From: Lycocorax pyrrhopterus obiensis
Taxonomy: Eukaryota; Chordata; Aves; Passeriformes; Paradisaeidae
Reading direction: 5' to 3'
Length of the DNA: 64,000 bases
Assembly: GCA_014706295.1 (NCBI GenBank)
Contig: JACSVZ010000001.1
Span: 82,148,237 to 82,212,236, forward strand
Part shown: piece after piece, positions 37,924-50,700 of the stretch
Layout: each line of letters starts with the position of its first letter
Position numbering within the stretch: the first letter of the stretch is position 1
Notes under the pieces: model-generated
What the model was told of the DNA's origin: nothing
The model's database searches: none
What the model saw: only the letters and a program-made list of their open reading frames with translations
Translations under genes and position numbers: made by a program

Positions 37924-38302
37924 TAAGTCTTATGAGGACTGGCTGAGGATACTAGGGTTGTTCAATCTGGAGAAAAGAAGGCTCAGGGGAGACCTTATTG
38001 TCCTCTACTACTATGTGAAATGAGGTTGTAGTGAGGTGGGGATTGGCCTCTTCTGCCAGGCAGCTAGTAATAGGACAAGGGGAAAATGGCCTCAAGTTGT
38101 GCCAGGGGAGGCTCAGGTTGGGTATCAGAAAATTTCCTCATTGAAAGAATGTTAAAGCGCTGGAACAGTCTCCATCCCTGGAAGTGTTCAAAAACTGCAT
38201 GGGCATGGCATTGCGCAATGGGGTTTAGTGAGTGTTGTGGTATTCAGTCAAAGGTTGGATTTGATGATCTTGGAGGTCTTTTCCAACCTTAATGATTCTA
38301 TG
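37924..38302 (+). mobile_element. CR1 LINE 3' tail
   Basis: Begins within the end of ORF2 ('tatgaggactggctgagga', corresponding to the YEE/DRLRE region) and runs through 'gagaaaagaaggctcaggg', 'taggacaaggggaaaatggc', 'cctggaagtgttcaaaaac' and 'gatgatcttggaggtctttt' to the tip 'ccaaccttaatgattctatg'. Frameshifts and stops remove any coding capacity. The tip wording differs from the copies at 608 and 57643, so it belongs to a different CR1 subfamily. Confidence 0.92.
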
Positions 38303-38614
38303 ATCACTATTCTTGCGTCTTCTTCAAGACAGAACTTTATTACTGTATGTAAATGTTACTTAAAATATCAAATAATCTTTCCCACTCAGTCATCCTAGTG
38401 TGTTTTTTATACTGACTTATTTCAGTGAAAATTCCCTGTTTCATAAGGTAGTGCAAAAGCAGCTGTTCTCCTCAAGGAGTCTCATGTAGCCTGACAACTA
38501 TAGCTCTGGTCTCGAATATTCAGAGATCAGTAAACATTCAAGATGCTTGAGAAAGGAGTGCAGTGGAAACATGGTTATACCCATTCTCTTTTCCTCTCTG
38601 AAACTATTCTTATT

Positions 38615-38656
38615 CACAAATTCTTGTGCGCAAATTCTTACGCACAAATTGTTATT
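38615..38656. repeat. Three tandem 14-bp units
   Basis: Units cacaaattcttgtg, cgcaaattcttacg and cacaaattgttatt follow one another without a gap. Each keeps the core caaatt. Confidence 0.75.
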
Positions 38657-38770
38657 CCTCATTAATTTCTAGTATACTCATTCCCTCTGAACTGGAGGGT
38701 GGATCCAAATCAGAGTTCAAAACTGTCTCATGTTTTGTCATTATTATACAGATGTCCTTATTATAAGGAT

Positions 38771-38806
38771 AAAGGCAGTCCCAGGGATAAAAGCAGTCCC
38801 AGGGAT
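38771..38806. repeat. 18-bp direct tandem duplication
   Basis: aaaggcagtcccagggat is followed at once by aaaagcagtcccagggat; the two differ by one base. The near-identity suggests a recent slippage or duplication event. Confidence 0.88.
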
Positions 38807-40412
38807 TTGTTCTTTTACATGGTTTGCTCATGATTATCATGGCTGCAGATTTTAAAAGGTAGATGCTAAAAGCACACATGAAGGGAGGGCTGAGGAGGGA
38901 ATAAACATGAAGTGAGTGTTCCTCTTCCAAACCTGTACTGTGTAATCTCAATCAGTTAATTACAGCAAATTAATTGAACCACTGTACAGGACATGACCAA
39001 GCACCCACATTTTTTACTAGCATCCTGGAGAAAATATGTACCATGAGGCAGAGAGATTCTTGAAATTAAGTATACAATACACACTTCAAACACCACCCCC
39101 CACTCCCTGCGTCATTGTCATGTTATACTCAGCATATTTATTAAAGGTTGTGAGAGCCCTTCAAAATGTATAGAATAAAGATCACGGAATTCATATCTGC
39201 AAAACCTTCTGAGATTAATAACTGAAAGAAAATAAGTGAAAACATTAACAGCTGATTGAATCAATTTTATGGGGGGGAGGTTTCTGCATTTTACTGTTTT
39301 ACCTAGTATTGGCCCAAGGCCAATCTCCAGTACAGATACACTGGATCTGAATAAAACCAGACCTGAAAAAATATGGAGTCTAGAATAAATCAAATTCTGT
39401 GGAAGTTTTGACACAGCAGATTCACATCAGGGATTTATTCTGGTATTGCTCCCATGAAATCCATCACTGTACTGCACCTGGAAATATTATATTGTCTGGA
39501 AAAGTCACTGGAAAATTGACAGATTCCCAGTTGTATATTAGTGTATATACTAGTGTAACCTTATTTCTGTGAACCTGCAGTTCTTTATACCAATGACTGA
39601 TCAACAGCATGTAAAAGATTTCTGTGGACTTTACTGTAATTCCCTGTGGCAGTGCCAAAACTGCAGGAAAAAACATGACTGCTTGTTAAGGTGTGTAGAA
39701 AGCCCTGTTTGAAAAGGATGAATGCATACGTGACACTGAAAGAGCAGACTTGGATTTGACAACAGGGGAACATCGTACATTTGGGATACTGCCCCTCATC
39801 AGCAAAGCTCCTCTGCTTCTGCACTTCTTGAAAGGCAAAGATTACAACTTCTGCAAGCTAGAGGGGAGAGTTGAACCAGGAAGTTATTGTATAATGGCAA
39901 TTTAAATTTGGTCACCAAATCCTCCATCATTTCTACCCTTTATCATTCCTGTGGAGACAAGAGGTCTATCTGCTAAAGCTGTGTGCTGGATTTTGTCCAA
40001 GTGGCTCCCACTGAACTGAAAAACTTCTGTGTTCTGCTTTGGCAACTCAGTGTCCAAAGAACATTCTGCTAATGGACAAGCAACCTGGACTTTCTAGGGG
40101 TTGTGGAGGTCATTTAATCATATAGGATAAAGGTAGATGTACCAACCTGAGTACATAGTTATGTGGGAAGTGGCACAATACTCTTTGAATTGGAACTTTC
40201 CTGTGATTGCTTGCTTGGAGCATTAATAAGAAATAACATCCTACAAAATTATCTCCTTGAAGGGCTGAGGGGTGTAGCAGAGTACTTACATTCTGTAGTT
40301 AATCTTCTCAGAGCAAAAACTGTCAGTAAATATCACACTCAAGTTCAGAGATCTTTAGTGGTATTTTTTAACTATTTTACAATTGTGCCCATTTTTGGGT
40401 TCTCTGTTGCAG

Positions 40413-40494
40413 GTGCAGCAAAAAGAGAGAATAAAAGCCTCTTTCTGCCTTTGGTTGAACCAGAAGCCAGAATAGATGTTCACCCAAAGACAAG
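40413..40494 (+). other. Candidate 82-nt internal exon
   Basis: The acceptor is a pyrimidine-rich run ending TTCTCTGTTGCAG at 40412. The donor is ACAAG/GTAGAA at 40494, which is only moderate. One phase is open throughout and reads AAKRENKSLFLPLVEPEARI followed by DVHPKT; the other two have stops. The open frame also continues upstream through the presumed intron, so openness alone is weak evidence. The peptide is not one I recognise. It would enter with one base of a split codon and leave with two. Confidence 0.2.
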
Positions 40495-43400
40495 GTAGAA
40501 GTAACCGTAATGAGGGCTAATTAATAAGTGTGTAAATCAGATTTAACCTTTATTGAGATTAGGATTATTTTTATTCTGCTTTTTCAAGTAACCAGTTTCT
40601 GAAGTATGTTTTGTTTCTTGTCTCTGCTCTTGGAAACTGCTCCCCCAGCACCTCTTCAGTAGACAGTTCAGATAAGTGCTACAAAATTCCAGCTTTCATC
40701 TTGTCCAGGCTGATGTTACCTCTCTGCTTTGCCTTCTTATAAGCAGGTATTTCTTATACTTCTTTCTGTTCAAGCCAAAGCTCTGCTGAAACTAGGGGGG
40801 GAAACAGTGAGACATGGTTTTGGAATACCTATTTCTGTTCTCAATAGAGGACCTCAGAATTCAAGTTACTAATTGTATCTTTAGAGAAGAGTCTAACCAA
40901 TTATGCATATTTCACTGTGGTGAGGCAATATGCTTTTGTGTGGGAAGCCTCAGAGGCCAAGACTGTAGGGGTTTTATCTTTTCTTTCCAGTAACTCAGAA
41001 GAATAAAGGATCAAAACTGAGTGCTTTATCTAATTGTAACTCAGATAGTGAATTCAATTTAATGTCATCTGGTAAAGGCCAACTATTTCCCTAACTAGGG
41101 ATATGGAGCCTGAGGGAGCAATGGAAGTGAGATGAAAATGTATAGTCAATCAAAATGCATATTAGCAAAGTTTGAATCTATTTTTGTAAAAGTATTGTAA
41201 ATTTTAAATGGCTGGATTATAGTAGTTTTTCTTTTCTTGATCTACTTAATATATATTCTGGTGCCAGAAACTTCAGCTGTTCCATTTCAGTAAAGATGAA
41301 TCTTTGTGTCCTAGTTTTCCTGTGCTGTTCTATACTTTTTTTTTTTGGTGGACAATGAGCTCACTGTTCTTTTCTTCATGTATGCGTTTGTGGATATGTG
41401 CACAAATGAATGAGGTTGCTCAAAACCATCCCTGTGTTCTTCTGCTTATACAAAGATTGTGTGCCCAACTGCAGAAGCATTCCTTTATTACCCAGTCTTG
41501 GTTCCTCAACCCTTCAGTAGTTTTCAGTTTTAATGCACCATATTTCAAGGAGCCCAAGATGTACATGACCTTTTTCCACAAATCAATGATTCTATTTTTC
41601 CTAGCTATTGTTTTATTTCAGCTGGATCCACTCCCCCAAATCTCTCCCTACCACTGAAGCTTAATAGCTTCACAAAAGGTTTCTTCCCTGGAAGAAATAT
41701 GACCCTGGCAAATAATGATGAATTCCCTATAAACTGAGGTATCACACCAGCTAGAAGCTGTGCACAGTCAGGGTTCTCCTGGATGCACATACTTGGAGGG
41801 ATAGCTTGGCAAGGAGAATTGAAATATTAAGGTGACTTAAGAGACCACGTATTCTGAGACTGGTGGCATGGTCAGCCACTTTCTCAAGCCTGTAGTCAAA
41901 CTAGCCTTGCACCTAAACATTCAGTGCTTAAATCCCAGAGACATTTCAGATAAATAATCACTGAGTTATTGGCAGGGATTGTTAGTCTAAGTCTTTTTAG
42001 GATACACTGCTTATTTTCCTTACAGGACAAACTCACATATTGCTCAAACCATGTGAAATTCTCTACAAGAGTAGGCACAATTATAAACCTCCTGTTTTAC
42101 AAAATAGCTAGCAGTTGAGAACACTAAATCACTTATCTGGAGAAACTTGAACCAACATTTCCAGCTTCTGCTCCTTTGAGCTTTCTGATTTTTAAAGTGC
42201 TACATAAATATGTGGAGCTCTAGGAAATTAATTAAGTCATGAGCTTCCTGAGCATCCACCTTCTGAACTTAGGCTAAACTTTCCTTAGTCCTATTCAAGA
42301 TGCAACTCTGCCTTCTCTTTGCTTTTGTCAACAACTTTAGCTGCGCTGTACAGATAACATTTTCGGTTATGAGAAAACAAACTTCTGCAACAAAAAATTG
42401 ATATGTTCAAAATAAAATAAAGCCAGGCCTCTTTTTAAATGTAGTAGGGAAAAGACAGATACTTTTCTAGATTTTCAGAAAAATCCGGTTTGATTGTAAA
42501 CCTGTAGTTTTCAGAAATTCTCAGCCATGAAAGCGTTATCTTGCTTTCTTCAGGAGAAATGCTATTGATATTCATGACTCTTTGGTCCAGCATGTTCCCT
42601 CTCCTGCCTTCACTCAACATCTTCTTTAACTTAGGTGTCAGAACTCAGACAGTCACCCTTTGCTTCTGTAGCAAGCAAGCTCCTCTGGATGGCAGTTCAT
42701 CTAATCTTTAAACAGGCATATACTATAAATCAGAAAACAGCCCTCTCCTGTCTGTGTCCTCAGTGCAGCGTGTATCCAGCTCAGCATTTTGCCACTTTGT
42801 GATGAATCACATTGTGTCAAACCTTTCAGCGTGTTTGCCACAGTTCATTAGAGTTAGAAGGCGCTGTCTGCTCAGCATCGCTGGTATGTCTGGGGAACTG
42901 CTGTGCTGTGAGTCTTACACAATGCTGAAAAATCCCTGCTCTGAAAAGTATCTGCTCATCAAAGGTGGAAGATATGGGGCATGCTTTAGGGATACTATGG
43001 CCATAGAAATTTGCATCCTCTTGCTCCAAAGAACTTCGCATCAAGGCTGCTGTGAGGGTTCTTTGGGGTCTCTTTCCCTTACGGAAAATACTTCCAAACC
43101 AGACATGCGAATAGCACCCTGCCTCATCTCTTCTAAGCTGCTCATGCTCAAGGAAGTGTTTTTCTTCTGCCTAATTAAACAGCATCATGATTGCTGTGAC
43201 AATAACTCTTTTTAAAATAACTATGTTTATGTTCTTACCTTTCTCTGCACCTTCCAAGTCACATCTATTCACACAACATAAATGTCCGAATTCGTATTTC
43301 AGTGTTGCCAACTTTTATAGGCTCATGTCTTCCTAAACTAGCAATGTAATTATAACTGTCTACCTCCTGGTATTTATTATTAATATGAATATAATGAAGT

Positions 43401-44379
43401 GGGTGATTAAGCAGTCACTGGTTACTCCTGTAATCACCAGACCAGCCCCCTAAGGAAACTGGGTTCAATAACATGTCATTGGAATGATAAAATCTTAATG
43501 AGTCATCAACGAGATGCAGAATTGTGAGGCTCGGCAGAGTTCAAGTCCTGTTTATCATAAAAATGAAATGAGATGAGGCTGGGAGAAGAGGAGAAATAAC
43601 ACAAAATGGGGAGATAGATACTCAATTAGTGTGATTTGCGTTACCTGTATTGGATCTCTGACAAATAAAACCTACTGCAAATCTGCCCTTCATCATTAAC
43701 ACAGTAGTTGCAAAACCTTTGTTTTGATATAGAGTTCTATTTCCACACACTCAGCTGCTGCCTGACACCTGCATTAATTCAGAGCATGTCAGAGATGGGA
43801 CCACCTCCTCCCCATCTGCCCCCTATGCTCAACTCCCCATCTTCCTTTCACAAAGAGTATCTGTGATAGGAAGTGATTTACAGAAAAGAGTTTCCAAACC
43901 CTCTGGCATCTTGGATCTGCTTATAAAAGCTTGCCCTGATTAATTCAAAATTCTTCTTGTTCTAATAATCCTCTCATTTCAAAGCATCTTTGTAGTTCCT
44001 TCACTATCTTTTGTTGGCATGCAAACGAGCAACCTCAGGTATGGATGTTTAACTTTTTTGTTCTCCCTTTTTTCAATTTCTTATAGGTTTGGAGAGATGT
44101 GATATAGCCTGATTTTTTCTTCCCTCAATGTATTCTTCATGTTATTAATAATTCATATTCTTGAGAAGGGAGGTAAAAAACCAAATTACTCACAGCCCTG
44201 TTAGACATAAAGAAGTGACAATGCTTCCTCAAGAAAGACTGCAGGTCAAGTTCAGACTTGGGAAGAGCAGCAGCAACTCTATTGAACTACTTCCAGATTA
44301 TTCATAACATCAAGGCAATATGTCAACTGCTCAATAATGTATCCCACTCCAACCTTCAATTAACCTTTTTATTCTTCAG

Positions 44380-44390
44380 CATTTAGCTTG
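44380..44390 (+). other. Candidate 11-nt microexon
   Basis: The very good acceptor TTAACCTTTTTATTCTTCAG ends at 44379. Eleven bases (CATTTAGCTTG) follow, then GTAAGTCA. The exon-side donor match is weak (TTG), the intron side is perfect. Eleven nt would shift the frame, unlike most functional microexons. Confidence 0.12.
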
Positions 44391-44704
44391 GTAAGTCACG
44401 CAAATTAATTTACTGAGAAGCTGATAAACAATGAGTCAAAAGAATCAGGAGGTGGATGATTAGGTGTTTAGTTATATGGTTTATTATTTATTTAAACTGA
44501 ATTTTGATGAATTATTGAAGCTTTAACATTAGTCCCTTTTTTTCTTTTTTTCAAAGTATGTTTTTTCTAAGTGCACAGATGATTTTCTACGAGCCCCATA
44601 TGACATGATCTAAGGCACATGCATTTGCTTCAGTAATCTGATATTGCAGTACTTTGTGCCCTTGAGGCAGAACTGTTATTCCAAGTATATTCAAGGAATT
44701 GATG

Positions 44705-44738
44705 CAAAAATAAAAATAAACATAAAAATAAAAAAAAG
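44705..44738. repeat. A-rich (ATAAAA)n-like tract
   Basis: A run of A interrupted by single T or C at roughly 6-base spacing. Low complexity. Confidence 0.75.
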
Positions 44739-46439
44739 ATCAATTCAAATACATAAATCTAGAAGTCTAATACCTTCTCAAACATCTTCATCTGTCCAAA
44801 GCATCAACAGACCAGATATCATGACAAAGGATCTACAGGAGAGACACATCTTTCTGCAAGTAGGTACAGCAGAGTCTCTGCACTGGCACTGCACACCTGT
44901 GCTTAAACGTGTTTCTTGCTCCCTCATAGTCAAATGGCCATATTTATATCAGCTGACACACAGTGACTGTGTGTGCCTGAGTGCTCTGCCCTTGCAGCAG
45001 GGAAAGGTATTGCAGCTTAACTAATGGGAGAAGCCAATCTGCATGAAAACTTCACAGAAACGGGCAGGTAACCAGCTCCCCCTTTGCAGGTAGGGACAGA
45101 GAGAAGTTAATAACAGTAGGACTTCAGATTTAACCAAATGGAACTCTTCCCCCTAAAACTGATATATGTCTCCATCCTGCCAAAAAAACCCAAATGGCAT
45201 CTGATGACAATGGCAAACACTAATTTATGGCAGAGAACAAACATTCCATCATTTAGTTCAGCTCAATTAGAGCTTTCTTTTTATTTTAAGTGACAAAAAG
45301 CTTTAGTTTTTGTATTTCAAACCCTGCTGAAAGCAGAAAGAAACCTACTGATTCATGGTGGTAGACAGTAGATTTTACAGATCCAAAGTGCCAGGGTGAA
45401 CCGACAGATTCCTCTCTTTGTTTCCCATCTCCCAGTTATTCCCCATATCTCAGGATACACATGGTCTTGGAAAATAGTACATGCATAATATACTTTTGCA
45501 TGTATAGTTTTTCCAATGGGTACGGGAAACTATCTGCCCTAGGATTTATGAATAAAGATGAGTGCCTGCACAATTTCCTTTTATAAAATGTAAGTCTACT
45601 AAAAAAGTGGGAAAAGTGAGTAGTTACTGTTCCCTATGAATATTGTTGATCAGTGTCATGAATTATGCATGTATCCCTCCTGGGTCCAGTGTCCTCTGGC
45701 ATTTCTTAAGCAGTAGCTCAATATTTTCTACCACTCTGATAAATCATTCAATAGGGAAAGGGTAAGTCCTGATTCTTGAGCCACTGTTCAGAGGCACTGA
45801 CTGATGTGGTTTGTCAAACAGCTTAGTTTTACATTCCACAGCTGAAAGTCTGACATCCAAGTCTTTATAGTCCACCAAGGTCACAGGGACACAAGAGTTG
45901 TGAAGTGTGCTTTCAACTTCTTGGATTCTGGGAAATGGCTTGAAATCCAGCAGGAAAAATTCTGCTTCTGTAGAGGCACAGGTTTTTCTGATGATTTTTA
46001 TCTTTTTCTTGACAGAGATATGAGATTAAAATGGTGTCCCAAGGAGACAGTATTTCTTTCTTTAAGGAGAATTAGAGGTCAGATATTTCTATAATGTTCA
46101 CAATATCTACGATAAAAACTATTCAGTGAAAAAAAACCTGGGGCTTTCTCTTCAGAACTGAATCTATTCTGTACATCTCTTCCATGTATGTCATGAAAAT
46201 GACTGTGTAGAAATGATGGAGGAATTCTGCTGTTCACAGATTATGGGTTAACAAAATAATGCTTTAAAGAAAAATAGTGTGGTTTCATTTCAAAATGAGT
46301 GGTTGCAACCCAACCTCGAGAACTAATAGTTTATTCCCACTGCTGTACACTACAACTTCCACTAAGTTCCCAAAGCTAAGTAAAATAACAAAATAACCAT
46401 GCTAAATACATCTTTTCCTCTTAAATGAATTTTTCTCCT

Positions 46440-47737
46440 TGCTCAGCAATATCATGGAGCAGATCCTAATGGAAACCATGCTAAGGCACATGGAAAAGAA
46501 GGAGGTGATTTGTGGCAGCCAATATGGCTTCATGAAGAGCAAATTGTGCCTGACAAATTTGGTGGCCTTCTACAGTGGGGTTGCAACATGGTCGATGAGG
46601 GAAGAGCAACTGGTGACATCTGCCTGTACTTGTGCAAAGCATTTGACGCTGTTCGGCGTGACCTCCTCATCTCTAAGCTGGAGAGACATGGACTTGACAG
46701 AAGGACCACTCAGAGGATGAGGAATTGGCTGCAGGTTGCACACAAAGAGCTGTGGTCAACGACCCATTGTCTGAGTGGAGAGCAGAGACAAGTGGCGTTT
46801 CTCAGGGGTTGTATTTGGGCTGGTGCTGTTTCATATCTTTGTTGGCAACATGGACTGAGGGATAGAGTGCACTCTTGGAGAGTTTGTGGATGATACGCAG
46901 CTCTGCGGTGCATCCAGCAGGCTGGAGGGAAGGGATGCCATGCAGAAGGACCAGGACAGACTTGAAAGGGGAGCCCGTGTGAACCTCATGAAGTGAAAGA
47001 AGGCCAAGTGCAAGGTCCTGCACCTCGATTGGAACAATCACAAGCACAAATACAGAATGGGCAATGAGTGGACTGAAAGCAATCCTGTGGAGAAGGACTT
47101 GAGGTTACTGGTGGATTAAGTACTGATGCAATGGGTGCTTGCAGGCCATAAAGTCAGCTGTGTCCTGGGCTGCATCCAAAGCAGCTTGGCCAGCAGGATG
47201 AGAGAGGGGATTCTGCCCCTCTGCTCTGTTCTCATGAGACCACACCTTATAGTGCTATGTCCAGCCCTGCTGTCCCCAGCACAGAAAGGACAAGGACCTC
47301 CTGGAGAAGGTCAAGAGGAGGAACGCAAAAATGATCAGAGGGCAGGAACACCTCTCCTACGAAGACAGGCTGAGAGAGTTCAACCTGGAGAGAAGAAGGC
47401 TCCAAGGCGACCTTATAGCAGCCTTTCAGTACCTAAAGGGGCTACAAGAGAGCTGGAGAGGGACTTTTGACAAAGGCAGGTAGTGATAGGACAAGGGGGA
47501 ATGGCTTTAAACTGAAAAAGGGCAGCTTCAGATTAGATACTGGGAGTAAATTCTTTACCGTGAACGTGATGAGGCACTGTCACAGGTTGCCTAGAGAGTC
47601 TTGTGTGCCCCATCCCTGGAAGTGTTCAAGGCCAGGATGGATGGGTCTTTGAGCAACCTGGTCTAGTGGAAGGTGTAACCAGATCATCTTTAAAGTCCCT
47701 TCCAACCCAAAGCATTCTAAGATTGTACAATTCCATG
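46440..47737 (+). mobile_element. CR1 LINE, 3' about 1.3 kb, longest copy in the window
   Basis: Starts inside the polymerase domain of ORF2, runs to the 3' untranslated tail and ends with degenerate 8-bp units (attctaag, attgtaca, attccatg). The tail has 'gataggacaagggggaatgg', 'ccctggaagtgttcaaggcc', 'gagcaacctggtctagtgga' and 'cccttccaacccaaagcat'. No target duplication was looked for because CR1 makes variable or none. It is dead: several frameshifts and stops are present. Confidence 0.95.
46442..47652 (+). pseudogene. CR1 ORF2 reverse-transcriptase remnant, frameshifted
   Basis: Homology to CR1 ORF2 is spread over three frames. First comes '[19 protein letters not shown]' and the RT block Q-Y-G-F (46520-46531). 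A frameshift near 46580 leads to '[20 protein letters not shown]'. Here the position of the first catalytic aspartate (consensus L-D-L-x-K-A-F-D) is tyrosine, codon TAC at 46627-46629. After another shift the second catalytic motif survives as F-V-D-D-T (46883-46897). The C-terminal part is seen as 'CVLGCIQSSLASRMREGILP' (from about 47160) and '[19 protein letters not shown]' (from about 47485). The endonuclease domain is absent because of 5' truncation. Confidence 0.92.
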
Positions 47738-50700
47738 ATATTGAAAACCTTTATGTTCTGTATTTTATTTGAGATAAGTTTACTACAGAGAGATGATTTG
47801 TAGGATATTCACACACAATTCAAATGCAGAATCATGAGCATTTGTGGTGGATAGAAGTGGAAGTTTCACCTTTTTACCCTCAGGGACCAAAGATGAGTCC
47901 TGTGCCCTGTATGTCTCTCCAACAGAATGCCACAAAGAACATTTGACAGATGTGGTTAAAACGTTCATGAAAACTCTCTGAAACATACATCTGACTAATA
48001 TAAAAGCTTTATTTCAAGGTCTCAAAGAGCATAAAACACATTCTGTATTTCAAAAAATTCATGCAGGTGGAGAAAAAAAATTCAAGCCCATGAATCAATG
48101 TAATGACTAAAATCTTGCTTCTTGGAGCATTCTGATAAATACAAACAGATCTGAGGATGCTGCAAGAGGATAAAATTAGCAAAGAGAAATTATAATTTAT
48201 GGCTGCAAATAATGTGGAATATGTGTCAAATCTCTCTTGCCTAAAAGAATGGAAATAAGGAATGACGGAAAAGACTTTCTGTCTTTTTTATGTTGGAAGC
48301 AAAATAGATGAGAAGTTCAATCTCTCCAAAAGGCCGTCACTCCACTTCCAACACCTTGCACGAAAGGTACTAGATTTACTTCAAGAGAGCAAGAGCTTCC
48401 ACACTGCCTATCTAAAAGCAGAGCAGTCCTGCAAGTATCATGTGTCACACACATTTGACAAACCATTCTGTGCCACTGCTACTGATATCTTTGTTACACC
48501 TTTGTCTTGGTGCTTATTTCCTGTTTTTATATCCAGCTGGGCAAGGAGCTTGACACACTCACATCTTCTCAATATATTACATGGCTGCTTGTTAGTACTC
48601 AGTAGGGAGCTGATCATAAAGAATCCCAATTCTATTCTTGGCTCTCTGAGAGACGCATGCTGTGTGCTGCCTGGGGAACTGAACAGTCCAAACTGATGTA
48701 GTTATCCTAAAAAGCAAGACAGAAAGGGAAATAAACTGGGGTCTGACATACTGGCATGTTGGCTCTGAATCCTTGGTCTGACCGTGCGAACTCTCTTTTA
48801 TATCAACTTAAGTTTGCAAGCTTCCTTCTAAACTGCCATCCGTGTTAGGTTTATGACCTTATTTAGTAATAATAGCAGAAAAATAGATGGGGATTTGAAC
48901 AGCAGTTAGGAGTGAGATTTATTTTCTTCTTTTCTATTTCTGGAGGATATAGGAGTATTTGCTGAAAGTGTCTCTTTTCCTCTTGGACTTTTGTCTTTCT
49001 TTACTTGTTAGTTTGTTTGACATGAAATTTGTCCTCAGAATTGGATGGTATCATTCACACAGTAACAGAGCTGTCATGAAATTAAAGTTCCATATATGCG
49101 TGTTGTTTGAGAATACATTTTCCTCTGTATCTGAGTGGTGCTGAAAAATCTCTGAACAGTTATTACCAGAATCTGTTACCCTAGGACTGAATAGAAAAAA
49201 GGCAATGAGGCCCCAGAACATTTATTTCCCTTCCAAAAGGATACAAAGAGAAACAGTCCAAGGGAAAGCTTGTCAAAGGACCATTATTATCTTCTTTTTC
49301 TTCCCTTGTCCATTTCTCAAGTCACTTTAACACATTTTGTTCATGCTCAAAGTTTTCAAACAGGGGACTTGTGCTTTGTTGTCACACAAGGTCTCAAAGA
49401 CAGAGCTGTAGTTAAACTGAGCTCTGCAGCACTACCAGACATGACGCAGAGCTGTGGCACTGCACCAGTGCACAGATCATTGCTGCTCACACAAAAGGAT
49501 GGCAGGGCTGGAGGTGAGTCTAGCTCACAAGTCAGCAGTGGGTCTTCACAGCATTTCGAAGGTGCCTTACCCACAGAACAAGTAAACCACCACAGCTATA
49601 TTCAAGTCAGTTTTGCCACAGGTTGATGCAGAAGGTAGTTAACACGTGGATGTAATGTCACTAAAACAGTAATACCACCAAAACAAGGGACAAAGTATCT
49701 CCAGAAAAAGGCATCAGATTGATGAAGGTTGATTTAATGTTTATGTGAACTCCTCTGCTTTTAACACATGAGCTGCTTGGCAGAAACACTTGATGGTTTT
49801 CTAGTTTATTTCAATGTATCTAGTAAAGAGATTTTGAAAAGGTCCCATAGGAGTAATGGATTAGTTACATTTCTTTTGCCATCTAAGACCACGTGTTTGT
49901 TTAATACAATCATCTATCAGCAGGGAAGAGACAGAAGAACAGACAGATATTCCTATCCCATCTAGGATACTCACACTACCCAAGAACTATTTGCTTGGTT
50001 TTGATTTAATTTATTTAATCCATTATATAATATAATTTCATAACTGAAAAAAATAGCCTTGACTTTCCATGGAAGGATATTAGCCAGCACTTTTGTGCTC
50101 ATCTGTACCTTTTGCTGAGGTTGGAGGGAAGAACATCCACTCCTTATTACCATCAACTAATTTAAATCTCCTGTGCTACCTCTTCAGAGCAAAAGCAACT
50201 AATAGCCCGTGAGCTGACTGATAGACAATTAGACCAACAATGAGAGTGAAATTTACCATTGAAAAAAATTTTTCCTCTTGAAAATACATTTATTTTCTCT
50301 GTCAAAGCACTTATTTGTATAAAAAAGAAAAATAAATACCACTTACTTCCAGAGCAAACGTATCCCTATTGATACTCAACTTCAAGTAAAATTTATACTT
50401 AGTAAAAAAAAATTTGAAACAGGATATTAAGTCAAAAGTATTTGTAAAAGCACAAGCAAAAAAGAATGTTTAATGATACTATCCCAGGTGTCAGAGCAAG
50501 CAACCAGTGAATCATATGCTCAGTTTATTCTTTCTCTGTAGTGGACACCCAGCAACACTGAAGATGGCACCTTGCAATTCAGGTATGGGACCAAGGCTTC
50601 CCCTGTCACCTTCTGGATCTTTTGTCAGTATGTGTCCCTACACTGAAAATTGGTTGAACCATTTATGTTTATGAGACATTTTCTAAACAAAACACATCAC

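Larger units (their letters stand above)
38303..46439. other. AT-rich unassigned DNA
   Basis: No recognised host gene. It holds two small tandem repeats (38615-38656, 38771-38806), two candidate small exons (40413-40494, 44380-44390) and an A-rich tract (44705-44738). The longest frame in the window, 153 codons at 42754-43215, is here; its product shows no signal peptide, membrane segment or motif that I can name, and its length fits chance. Confidence 0.45.

Noticed and set aside
42754..43215. 153-codon plus-strand open frame, the longest in the window
   Set aside because: Length fits chance for 64 kb in six frames; no recognisable domain or motif, and no supporting splice or promoter context.
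43490..43560. tRNA-like B-box word (GTTCAAGTCC) suggesting a SINE
   Set aside because: No A box at the proper distance and no cloverleaf pairing; a lone B-box-like word is not enough.
49490..49525. GAG/GTGAGT donor within a 118-codon frame
   Set aside because: Donor is good, but candidate acceptors upstream are weak and the peptide is unrecognised.
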